Below are positions 17,117 to 26,258 of a stretch of 39,565 bases of DNA, piece by piece. The position numbers and the translations under genes are program-made. How positions within the stretch are numbered: the first letter of the stretch is position 1; each line of letters starts with the position of its first letter. The notes under the pieces were generated by a model, which was not told the origin of the DNA, made no database searches, and saw only the letters and a program-made list of their open reading frames with translations. Source of the DNA: SZAS-103 sp964449135 (GTDB lineage: Bacteria; Pseudomonadota; Gammaproteobacteria; Xanthomonadales; Xanthomonadaceae); contig CAYUXZ010000025.1 in the NCBI GenBank assembly GCA_964449135.1, positions 1 to 39,565 of the forward strand. Direction: 5' to 3'.

Positions 17117-20100
17117 TCAGAACTCGATACGGATGCCGACCGCAAGGTTGTCCTGGGTGACGCCGGTGCGTCCCAGGACCTTTTCGTAGTAAATGAAGCC
17201 CGAACGGCCCTTCGGCAGCACGAACGACACGCCAAGTCCGAGCCGGAAGAAGTCGGTATCGGTCGGATCGCCCCGGACCGTGATCGGCGTCTGGGTCGGG
17301 TCGTTGAGGAAGCGCGCGGTGATGCTGTCCGGGTTGTCGTGGAACTCGTGGTTCCATTCGACCTCGGCATGCGGCATCAGCACGCCCCAGTCCTCGCTCA
17401 TCACGTAGTTCACCTTGCCGCCGAGCACGCTGGCGACCGACTTGAGGTCCTGCGTCTGCACGAACAGGCCCACGCCGCTGCCGTTGCCGGCGTTGAGTTT
17501 CTCGTGGAAGTCGTCGAACGACACCTTGGTCCAGGTGCCGCGGAAATACGGCCCGAACGACCACGGCCCCTTGGTGAAATCGCGGCCGAAGGTCAGCGCG
17601 CCGGCGATCGTGCTGCCGCCCGAGCTGCCGGTTGCGGTCTGGTCCACCGTGGTCGTGCCGGTGTTCGTGGTCAGCGTGTAGATGATCCGGCGGGTGATGT
17701 CGAAGTTGTTGTTGCCCCAACTGAACACGCCGTCCATGTACCAGCTGTCCTGCTTGAACAGGGTCGTGTAGGCCGACAGGGTCCAGCCACTGGTGTCGAG
17801 CCCGCCCATCCCGGCGCGCGCGTCGGCCTTGTACCTCGCGTAACCGCCGGCCATGCCGAAGATCAGGTGGTCGTTGTAGCGGTAGTCCACGCCCGCGGTC
17901 AGGCCGTTGGTGTGGAAGCCGAACCCGGGCGTGACCTGGCGCGGATCGGCCGAACCCCAGCCGAAGGTGCCCGAGGCGAAGAAGCCCCAGCGGTCGAAAT
18001 CGCTGCCGACCTCGTCCTTCTTGTCCTTGCTCTTGTCGTCGTCGAGGCCGAGCGCGGAATCGGCGAGCGTGCCCATCGGCAGCACGCCGTCCGGCGTCTG
18101 GAATGCCAGTCCGCCGAAGTGGGTGTGGCCGGTGCCGCTGCGCAGCGCCGCGATGCGCGCCTTGATGTTGTCGAACTGCGTGGATTCGATCAGCAAGGCC
18201 GCGCTGGTCTCGAGGAACGCGATGTTCGCGAACAGTTCGCTCAAGGCATTCTTCACCTCGGTCGGATTGTCGTCCGCGGCGAGGTCCTCGCACTGGCGCA
18301 ACAGGTCCGCCTGTCCTGGCGTCAACGATTCGAGCGCCAGCAGCGCGGTGCAGGCGTGGTCCAGCGCGTTGGCGGTTTCCGATTGTTGCGGCGTCAGGCC
18401 GGGGATGTTCACGAACGCCGCATTCAGGCTGAAGCTCACCGGGCCGGCCGCCGGCGAGGTGGAACTCGCGGTGACCGTGGCCGCGCCCGGCGACTGCACC
18501 TTCGCGGTGTTGGTCGCGTCGCCGTTCGAGTTCGTCGTTGAAGTGGCGCTCGCGAGCGTCGCGTTGTTGCCGCTCCAATGGATGACCGCGTTGGCGACCG
18601 GCGAGCCGTTGTTGACCAGGTGCACGACCAGCGGCGCAGACGCCGCGCCGGGGATCAGCGACTGGCCGCTGCCGGAGACGATCGTCAACGCGGCGTTCGG
18701 CGCGACCGAGTTCACGGTGAACGTGACGCAGGATTCGATCGGCACGCACACCTGCACCTGCTGCTGGCCGGTTCCGGGGCCAAGGGTGAAGTGGTTGCTG
18801 GAATGCCCGTCGGCGTCGGTGAAGGTGTTGTTGCCGTGCGACAGGCTGCCGCCGCCGCCGAGGATCTGCCAAGTTACCGGCACGCCGCTGAGGCCGACGA
18901 TCGCGTGGTTGTTCACCGCGGCGTGCGTGTTGACAGCCGCATCGATGAACGGCGTCACCGCAACCACGAAGTCCTGCGCGAGCGGTTGGCCCGGCGCGCC
19001 GCTCTGGCCGTTGCCGCTGAGGATCACGATCCGGAAGTTCTGCTGCGGGGAAGCGGACACCGGCGTCTGGATGGTGCTGCTGACCGTGCCGTCGATCTGG
19101 CTCGAGGCCGCGCTACCGGTGTTGGTGATGGAGCCGGCGCTCGCGTCGTTCGCGCTGACCGTGTAAGTGCCGGTCAGGACGCAGCTATCGCCCGGCGCGA
19201 GCAGGGCGCAGAGCTTGAAGTTCGGCTGCGTCAGCGGATCGGTGACCTTCACGCTGGCCAAGGTGACGTTGCCGGTATTGGTCGCGGTCACCGTGAACGT
19301 GAGGACGTCGCCCAGGGTCACGCTTCCGCTGTCGTCGTTGTCCGCGTTATTGGTCAGTTGCTTGACCACCGACAGCGCCGGATGCGGCGCCGCGACCGGC
19401 GTGGTGATGCTGCTCGTCACCGGCTTGTCGATCTGGCTGGCGGTGCCGCTGCCGGTGTTGCTGATCGAGCCTTTCTTCGCATCGCTCGCGGCCACCGTAT
19501 AGTTGCCGGTGAGCACGCAGGTTCCGTTGACCGGCACGCTCGCGCAGCTCATCGAGTTCGGAGTGGNNNNNNNNNNNNNNNNNNNNNNNNNNNNNNNNNN
19601 NNNNNNNNNNNNNNNNNNNNNNNNNNNNNNNNNNNNNNNNNNNNNNNNNNNNNNNNNNNNNNNNNNTGTTGGTCGCGGTGACGGTGAACGTCAGCACATC
19701 GCCGACGCTCACGTTGCCCGAATCGTCGTTGTCGGCGTTGTGGGTCAGTTGCTTGACGACAGTCATCGCCGGGCTGTTCGCCGGCAATGGCGCGACCGGC
19801 GTGTTCAGCGAACTGCTGGTCAACTGGGTGATCTGGCCCGCGGTCGCGGTACCGGTGTTGTCGATCGAACCCTTGCGCGCGTCGGCCGCGGTCACCGTGT
19901 AGGTTCCCGTCAGCACGCAGGTTCCGTTGACCGGCACGCTCGCGCAGCTCATCGAGTTCGGAGTGGTCAGCGGGTCGTTGACCTGCACGTTGGTCAGGGT
20001 CACGTTGCCGGTGTTGGTCGCGGTGACGGTGAACGTCAGCACATCGCCGACGCTCACGTTGCCCGAGTTGTCGTTGTCCGCGTTGTTGGTCAACTTCTTG

Positions 20101-22334
20101 ACCACGGTCAGCGCAGGGCTCGGCGGCACGGTGGGGGCGACCGGCGTGTTCAACGAGGATCTGAAGTAGAAGCAGCCCTCGCCGCAGAATTGGTTCGCGG
20201 TCGCCGAACCGGTGTTGCTGATCGAGCCGTTCGAGGCGTCGGTCGCGGTGACGGTGTACTGGCCGTTGAGCACGCAACTCGCTCCCGGCGCGAGATTGGG
20301 GCAGGTGGTCGCGTTCGGCGTGGTCAGCGGGTCGCTGACCTGCACATTCGTGAGCGGTGCGTTGCCGGTGTTGGTCGCGGTGACGCGGAACGTCAGCACG
20401 TCGCCCTGGGTCACGCTGTTCGAGTGATCGTTGTCGGCGTTGCCTGCGAGCGTCTTGGTGACCGAAAGGTTGAAGTTCGAATTCACGTAAGTGGTCAGCC
20501 GGACGTTCTGTGCCGGCACCTGGCTGGCTTGCGCGGTACCAATGTTGACGATCGAGCCGTTGAGCGCATCGTTGCCGGTCACGGTGTAGGTGCCGACCAG
20601 CACGCAGGTCGCCGCGGGGGCGACGGAAGCGCAATTCGTCGAATTCGGCGTGGTCAGCGCGTCGCTGACCTGCACGTTGTTCAGCGTCGTGTTGCCGGTG
20701 TTGGTCGCGGTGACGGTGAACGTCAGCACGTCGCCCAGCGTGACGCTGCCGCTGCCGTCGTTGTCGGCGTTGTTGGAGAGCACCTTGGTTACCGTCATCG
20801 CGTTGGTCGCGAAGACCGGCGTACGCAGCGATGCGCTGAAATACGTGCAGACTTCCGGACAGAATTCGCTGGCGGTCGCGCGGCCCGTGTTGCTGATCGC
20901 ACCGTTCGTCACGTCGGTCGCAGTGACCGTGTAATTGCCTGCCAGCACGCAGGTGCCGCCCGGCGCGACGCTCGCGCAGCGGGTCGAGTTCGGTGTGGTC
21001 AGCGGATCCTGGACCACGACGTTGGTCAACGGCACGTTGCCGGTGTTGGTCGCGGTGACGGTGAACGTCAGCACGTCGCCTTCGGTGACCTTGCCGTTGC
21101 CGTCGGGGTCGGTGTTGCCGGTGAGCTGCTTGCTGACCGTCATCGCGGGCGAGCCGTAAACATTCGTGGTCACGGTGTTGCTGTTGAGCGTGCCCGGAAT
21201 GCCGCTCGCAGTCGCGCTGCCGGTGTTGACGACGGATCCGTTGGCGAGGTCGGTCGCCGTCACTTTGTAGCTGCCCTGCAACGTGCAGCTGGTGTTCGGC
21301 TGGATCGACGTGCAGGCGACCGAGCTCGGGGAGAGGAGCGGGTCGCTGACGGTCACGTTGGTCACCGGCCCTTGGCCGATGTTGGTCGCCTTGATCTGGT
21401 ACAGCAGCACGTCTCCGACGGTGACGGTGTTGCTGTGGTCGCCGTCGGTGTTGCGCACCAGCGACTTGGTAACGCTGAGCAGCGGCGTCGCTAAGACCGG
21501 CGTGCGCAGGTTGGCGGTGAACACCTGGCAGAAACCGGGGAACGTGCTGGCCGCGCCGCGTGGCACGGCGCCTGCGCTGCAGAACTCGTTGGCGGTGGCC
21601 TGGGCGACGTTGCTGATGAAGCGGTTGCGGAAATCCGCGGCGGTCACTGTGTAGGTGCCGGTGAGCACGCACGTACCGTTCACCGGGACGTTCGCGCAGA
21701 GTCCACTGTTCGGCGTGATAAGCGGATCGCTGATCGCGACATTGGTCAAGAAGGTGTTGCTGGTGTTGGTCGCGGTGACGGTGTAAGTCAGTACGTCGCC
21801 CGGCGTGATCGTACCCGAGCCGTCCGGATCGGTGTTGCCGGTGATCGCCTTGGTCAGCGTCATGTTGTACACGGCCGGATAATTGGCGCTGTAAAACAGG
21901 GTTTTGGTTGCACCGCAATTGGCTGTAGTGCAATCGATCTGGATAGAGACGAAGCCGGGGTTGGGCCCGAGCTGGATCGAGAACGGGTAGGAGGCGCCGG
22001 TGCCGATCGCAGGGAATGCGCCGCCGGCCGGGGAGATCACACTCGCGCCTCCGGTGCCGTCAAACGGGATGGTGACAGCGACATCGGCGGCGCCGAAATT
22101 GCAGGTGACGCCGAAGGAGTAATTGAGTGTGCCGCCGCCGGAGCCGCTCTGCGAAGTTGGCGCATTCGACACCAGGTCGCATACGGATGCGACGGCCGCC
22201 GATGCATGCGGACTCCAGCCGCCGCCAATCAGCAACAGCAGCGCGACCACCGCTTGCGCGAACCAGGAAGGGCGTTGCGGCGCGTTCGGAACGCGGGAAC
22301 GGACGGACGGCATCGTCTGCGGGAACGGACGCAT
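17117..22334 (-). CDS. Autotransporter 3: large DUF11-repeat protein interrupted by an assembly gap
   Basis: This is one gene split in the assembly. It starts at MRPFPQTMPS with GGGGAGA 6-7 nt upstream, has a signal peptide ending near PHASAAVAS, then a Cys-containing domain. At least eight visible DUF11-type repeats of about 110-128 residues follow; each carries an Asp-rich loop and most a C...C pair (CASV... TCVL.G.YTV). Two further Ig-like domains (starting IVILSGNGQSGAPG and LTIVSGSGQSLIPG), the shared linker (IPGLTPQQ... LDHACTAL... LLRQCEDL) and a barrel ending GIRIEF complete it. The 100 Ns change the reading frame between halves. A 45-nt bridge copied from the next repeat would restore the frame, so a true frameshift is unlikely. 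The minimal product is about 1700 residues; the real repeat number is unknown. Confidence 0.85.
19050..21860 (-). repeat. Tandem coding repeats (DUF11-like), about 330-385 nt per unit
   Basis: Eight Asp-rich loop codings are visible, at roughly 19307, 19698, 20041, 20398, 20729, 21075, 21410 and 21795. Neighbouring units are close in sequence: the units flanking the N-run share 55 identical bases on each side with an intact unit (19912-19966 and 20012-20066). This near-identity is what probably broke the assembly and points to recent repeat expansion or homogenisation. Confidence 0.85.
19567..19666. other. Assembly gap (100 N)
   Basis: Exactly 100 Ns, the usual placeholder for a gap of unknown size, lie inside the repeat array of autotransporter 3. 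The frame to the left and right differs by one, which a gap length divisible by 3 would resolve. Confidence 0.98.
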
Positions 22335-22357
22335 CGCATTTCTCCCCAAAGCGTGCT

Positions 22358-22379
22358 TATACTCGGCGAACCCAGTATA
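22358..22379. promoter_or_regulatory. Palindromic divergent -10 pair (TATACT ... AGTATA)
   Basis: TATACT on the plus strand (22358-22363) and TATACT on the minus strand (22379-22374) form a perfect inverted repeat with 10 nt between them. They lie between the autotransporter 3 start (22334) and the caspase-like gene start (22444). Each would be a good -10 for the gene it faces. The -35 regions are weak (CTTGCA 16 nt upstream for the minus direction; none clear for the plus). Overlapping divergent promoters, or a dyad operator, would link the two genes' expression. Confidence 0.45.
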
Positions 22380-22443
22380 GCGGCTCGCGCGCCGCTGCAA
22401 GGGTCGGCGCGAGTCGCGAAATCCGCCCATGGAGCTTCGCATC

Positions 22444-24708
22444 ATGAACTCGCTATCGAACTGTCCGGTCTTCCTCCGTTTTGCCGTTTTGGTCGCCGCG
22501 ATCGGCTTCGCCGTCGGTCCGGGCGTCGTGCCGCCCGTCGCGCAGGCGCAGACCGTGCGCAACGCCGAGGATCTGCTCATCGTGGACTGCCTGCTTCCCG
22601 GCCAGATCCGCCGGCTCGGCAGCCAGGTCACCTACATGAGCGCACGCCGGCCGGTGCGCACGACCCAGGCCGACTGCCAGATCCGCGGCGGTGAATACGT
22701 CTCGTTCGACCGCGCGAACTACCAGACTGCGCTGAAGGTGTGGATGGATTCGGCGAGCGCCGGCGATCCGGAAGCGATGAACTACGTCGGCGAGATCTAC
22801 CTGAAGGGCCTTGGCATCGACCCGAACTACCCGGAAGCGCAGAAGTGGTTCCAGCAGTCCGCCGACAAGGGCAATAACCGCGCCAAGATCAACCTCGGCT
22901 ACATGTACGAGGCCGGCCTGGGCGTGCCCAAGGACGTGACCCACGCACTCAACCTCTATCGCGAGGCCTCGGGGATCACCGGCGACGACCTGATCTTCGC
23001 TTCGACGGTGCAGGTGGAATTGCAGGCCAAGGAAACCCAGATCACCGAACTCAAGCAGACGGTCGAGAGCCAGCAGGAGCAGATCAAGAAACTCGAGTCC
23101 GAACTCGATTCGAAGAAGCAGGCGCTGGAGTCCTCGCAGCACGACCTCAACGACACCCAGGCGAAACTGGAGAAGGTGCGCAACTCGGTCGGAGCGGAAG
23201 TCGCGCGCAAGGTCGAGGCCGCGCGCGCGCAGATGCAGGACAGCTCCGACAAGCTCGCGCAGGCGCAGGGCGGCGACACGCCGGCCAACGCCGACGAGAT
23301 CGCGAGCCTGAAGAAACAGCTCGCCAGCCAGCGCGCGCAGTTCCAGGCGCAGATCAACGGCATGAAGGCGCATGCGCCAGCCAAGAGCAAGCAGGACTAC
23401 GAGCTGATGAAGCTGCTCGAGAACCAGCTCGTCGAGCGGCAGACCGAGGTGAACCAGCAGAACCGCGCGATCGCGGCCCTGCAGCAGCGCATCGGCGCAG
23501 GCGCCGGCGGCATGGACCAGGCCGCGGCCTCGACGCTGGTGATGATCGAACCGCAGGTGTTCGCCACCCGCGGCGGCAGCAACACCGGCGTCGTGCACGG
23601 CACGCCCGGCCCGCACGAGCTGGTCGGGCGCTTCACCAATCCTGCCGCCGTGTCCAAGGTGTCGGTGAACGGAACGCCGGTCGCGGTCGGCGCGAACGGC
23701 GCGTTCAAGGCGCAGATCAACGTGCCGGCGAGCGGCGCCAGCGTGCAGGTCGCGATGCAGAGCAAGGGCGGCGTCAACAAGACCTTGGACTTCAACGTGA
23801 TCATGCAGGCCGGCGGCGGCGCGGGCAGCGTGGCCAGCGCGGGCGGCAACGGTGGCGTTGGCGCGGTGCCGTCGGGCGTCCGCCTGGGCAACAACTATGC
23901 GGTCATCATCGGCAACGACAACTATCAGGATCCGGCGTTCCCGGACCTGAAGAGCGCCGTGAGCGACGCCACCGCCGTACAGCAGGTACTCAAGGCCCGC
24001 TACGGCTACCAGACCACGCTGCTGCCGAATGCGACGCGCCTGCAGATCCTCACCGCGCTCAACACGATGCGCGAAACGCTCGGCCCGGACGACAACCTGC
24101 TGATCTACTACGCCGGCCACGGCGAACTGCAGAGCCGGCAGGGCTACTGGATCCCGACCGACGCGCGCGACAAGACCGCGACGACGTGGATTTCCAACGC
24201 CGCGATCAGCGACATCCTGACCACGCTCAAGTCGCGGCACGTGCTGGTGGTCGCGGATTCGTGCTACTCGGGAACGCTGACGCGCTCGGGCGTGCCGAGC
24301 TTCGACAACGGCGCGTTGAAGCCCGAGCAATGGGCGACGTTCGTGCAGAAGATGAACAGCGGAAAATCGCGCACCGCGTTGACCTCGGGCGGCGTGCAGC
24401 CGGTGCTCGACACCGGCTCGGGCAAGCACTCGTACTTCACCCGTGCGTTCCTCAACACGCTGCAGGACAACAACCGGATGCTCGAGGCACAGCGGCTGTA
24501 CCGCGAAGTGTCCAGCTCGCTCGCGCTGGCGGCGATCGACTCGCCGATCGCGCAGACGCCGGGTTATTCGCCGATCCAGTTCTCCGGCCACGAAAGCGGC
24601 GACTTCTTCTTCGTGCCCAAGGGCGCGCGCACCGCGCAGGCCGCGCCGATGCACCCTGCGAAGTCGCGGTTGCTCGCATCCAACGCGAAGATGCGGCCGG
24701 TTCTGTAA
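22444..24708 (+). CDS. Exported caspase-like (C14) protein with Sel1 repeats and coiled coil
   Basis: The 754-residue predicted periplasmic protein has a signal peptide ending VAQAQT. Two Sel1-like repeats follow (PEAMNYVGEIYLKGLGI and RAKINLGYMYEAGLGV), then a long coiled coil (about 185-345). A small beta domain (VSKVSVNGTPVAVGANGAF) and a Gly-rich linker lead to the caspase p20 domain from YAVIIGNDNY. His559 in YYAGHGE and Cys607 in DSCYSG form the expected catalytic dyad, so it should be an active Cys peptidase of the metacaspase/orthocaspase type. ATG 22444 is preferred over 22429 because GGAG lies 9 nt before it. It is divergent from autotransporter 3 and ends in a strong terminator. 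Its substrate is unknown; maturation of exported proteins is only a guess. Confidence 0.88.
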   Translation: MNSLSNCPVFLRFAVLVAAIGFAVGPGVVPPVAQAQTVRNAEDLLIVDCLLPGQIRRLGSQVTYMSARRPVRTTQADCQIRGGEYVSFDRANYQTALKVWMDSASAGDPEAMNYVGEIYLKGLGIDPNYPEAQKWFQQSADKGNNRAKINLGYMYEAGLGVPKDVTHALNLYREASGITGDDLIFASTVQVELQAKETQITELKQTVESQQEQIKKLESELDSKKQALESSQHDLNDTQAKLEKVRNSVGAEVARKVEAARAQMQDSSDKLAQAQGGDTPANADEIASLKKQLASQRAQFQAQINGMKAHAPAKSKQDYELMKLLENQLVERQTEVNQQNRAIAALQQRIGAGAGGMDQAAASTLVMIEPQVFATRGGSNTGVVHGTPGPHELVGRFTNPAAVSKVSVNGTPVAVGANGAFKAQINVPASGASVQVAMQSKGGVNKTLDFNVIMQAGGGAGSVASAGGNGGVGAVPSGVRLGNNYAVIIGNDNYQDPAFPDLKSAVSDATAVQQVLKARYGYQTTLLPNATRLQILTALNTMRETLGPDDNLLIYYAGHGELQSRQGYWIPTDARDKTATTWISNAAISDILTTLKSRHVLVVADSCYSGTLTRSGVPSFDNGALKPEQWATFVQKMNSGKSRTALTSGGVQPVLDTGSGKHSYFTRAFLNTLQDNNRMLEAQRLYREVSSSLALAAIDSPIAQTPGYSPIQFSGHESGDFFFVPKGARTAQAAPMHPAKSRLLASNAKMRPVL

Positions 24709-24733
24709 CCGTTGCGCCACGCATGAATCGCAA

Positions 24734-24760
24734 CAGGGGGCTTCGGCCCCCTGATTTCTT
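24734..24760 (+). terminator. Rho-independent terminator after caspase-like gene
   Basis: A perfect 8-bp stem, CAGGGGGC/GCCCCCTG, closed by a TTCG tetraloop is followed by ATTTCTTTT. It lies 25 nt after the stop and before the convergent hydrolase gene. Confidence 0.88.
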
Positions 24761-24778
24761 TTGCGAAGTTCGCCTGGC

Positions 24779-25771
24779 TCAGGGCGATGGCGGATTCGCA
24801 GGCACGCCCTGCGCGATGTAGTTGCGATCCACGCCGCGCAGGATGTTCTGCACGATCGCGATCGCGGGCTTGGAGTAGAACACCGCCGAATGCACGCTTT
24901 GCGACGGATCCAGGTAGCGCGTGACGTCGAAGTCGAACACGTTGTCCCAGGCGTTGTTCCGGTCGGCCAGCCCGCTGCGTCCGAGCCGGCGCGTGCCGAA
25001 GTGCTTGAGCCCCGCGGACATGCCCAGCACCGGATCGGTTCCCGTGAAAAGCGCCGCGATGCGATAGCACAGGTTCGCCATCAGGCTGCCGTCGCCGTCG
25101 GCGGGCTTGTCGCGCTGGAACAGGTCGTTGTCCACGTCGGCCGCGACCAGCGCGAGCTGGTTGACCAGGCTCACGAGTTGCGGATCGTTGAGCCGCTTGG
25201 ACGCGGAGACCAGCGCTTCCTGCATCACGTACGCGCCCATGCTGTGCGCGAGCACCGAGATCTTCGCCTTGCACAGCTTGTTCGGATCGTTCGTGCTCGC
25301 GGCGATGCGCTGTTTCTGCACCATGTAGTCGCTGAGGTCCACGAACAGCTGCGCGAGGTCGGGCGCCGATTCGCGCGCGTCCTCGCGGTCGGGCAGGTAG
25401 CCGGCGACGCTGCCCTTCGACGGCCACGAATACAGCACGAGCTGGCCGAGGTTCACGGACTCGATGAGGTCGCGCTTGATCCGCACGTAATCGTCCACCG
25501 AATCGCCCCAGTCGGTGTTGTAACCATGCACGAACAGGCAGATGTGCTGCTGTAGTTCGTGCTGCGCATCCGGCAGCAAGGGAAATCCGTCGGCGATCTG
25601 CTTGAGTTGCTGGACGAAGGCCGCGCGCGTGACCTTCGTCCACGTGGACAGCTTCTTGAGGCCATCGTCCGTGGCCGAAGCCGGCGCCGAATAGAAGGCG
25701 ATAGCCGCGGTGTCCGAACCAAGTGCGTCGCCGTCGCGACTGCGGTTGCTGATCATCAGGAACGGTTGCAT
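24779..25771 (-). CDS. DUF900-like alpha/beta hydrolase
   Basis: The 330-residue protein resembles alpha/beta hydrolases of the DUF900 type (esterase/lipase-like). Visible features are the oxyanion-loop motif FVHGYNTDW, the Tyr/Trp strand LVLYSWPSKG, and the nucleophile elbow VLAHSMGAY with Ser177. A conserved LVAADVDNDLF follows with a likely catalytic Asp, and a C-terminal His lies in VHSAVFYS. No signal peptide is evident, so it is probably cytoplasmic. The second ATG is taken as the start because AAGGA lies 6 nt before it but directly abuts the first ATG. It is probably co-transcribed with the cupin and two upstream genes. The substrate is unknown. Confidence 0.75.
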   Translation of the reverse strand: MQPFLMISNRSRDGDALGSDTAAIAFYSAPASATDDGLKKLSTWTKVTRAAFVQQLKQIADGFPLLPDAQHELQQHICLFVHGYNTDWGDSVDDYVRIKRDLIESVNLGQLVLYSWPSKGSVAGYLPDREDARESAPDLAQLFVDLSDYMVQKQRIAASTNDPNKLCKAKISVLAHSMGAYVMQEALVSASKRLNDPQLVSLVNQLALVAADVDNDLFQRDKPADGDGSLMANLCYRIAALFTGTDPVLGMSAGLKHFGTRRLGRSGLADRNNAWDNVFDFDVTRYLDPSQSVHSAVFYSKPAIAIVQNILRGVDRNYIAQGVPANPPSP

Positions 25772-25840
25772 GGGCATTCCTTGTCCGGTTCGTGCGGAAT
25801 CCGGCTGGAGTATGCGCCAGCCGGATTTGCGCCGCTCACG

Positions 25841-26209
25841 TCATTTCGCGTAGTGGTCCGCGCCGAGGAAATGCAGCGAGACGTAGGGCTCGTCGCCGAC
25901 GACCCAGCTGTCGTGCGGCGTCGGCGGGATGTAGAACAGCGTGCCGGCGGTCAGCTCCTGCACGGTTCCGTCCTCGAAGGCCGCGGTCGCGGTTCCCGAC
26001 AGCACCAGGCCGACGTGCTCGACGTCGCACCGCTGCAACCCGCGCGAAGGACCGACGTGTTCCGACCATTTCCATCCGGGTTCGTAGGTCGCGCGGCCGA
26101 TCGTCATTCCGCCGATGCGGACCAATTCGAATTTCCCCTTCTCCATGCGGCGGATTTCGTCGGGGTCCTCGAAGCGCTTGAGCACCAGGTCGAGCTCGTT
26201 CCTTGTCAT
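25841..26209 (-). CDS. Cupin-domain protein
   Basis: The 122-residue protein is a single beta-barrel cupin. Motif 1 is recognisable around KWSEHVGPSRG and CDVEHVGLVLSGTATAAFEDG; motif 2 is around AGTLFYIPPTPHDSWVVGDEP. Several His and Glu residues could bind a metal. The start MTRNEL is chosen because GGAGAG lies about 6 nt upstream. Such small cupins bind small molecules or act as dioxygenases or isomerases; nothing here fixes the substrate. It lies 69 nt upstream of the hydrolase gene on the same strand. Confidence 0.8.
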   Translation of the reverse strand: MTRNELDLVLKRFEDPDEIRRMEKGKFELVRIGGMTIGRATYEPGWKWSEHVGPSRGLQRCDVEHVGLVLSGTATAAFEDGTVQELTAGTLFYIPPTPHDSWVVGDEPYVSLHFLGADHYAK

Positions 26210-26258
26210 CGCTCTCTCCATGGAAATGTATTCGCAACCGTTGACGCGAATCGTGAGG

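Noticed and set aside
19567..19666. A true frameshift or split of autotransporter 3
   Set aside because: The frame change comes only from the placeholder N length; the flanking repeats predict a 45-nt bridge that restores the frame.
19050..21860. Regularly spaced repeats resembling a CRISPR array
   Set aside because: Units are 330-385 nt, in frame and protein-coding, with no short identical repeats separated by unique spacers.
22453..24720. Minus-strand ORF of 755 codons opposite the caspase-like gene
   Set aside because: It has no recognisable domain, is Arg/His/Leu-rich, and is fully antisense to a gene with a catalytic dyad and signal peptide.
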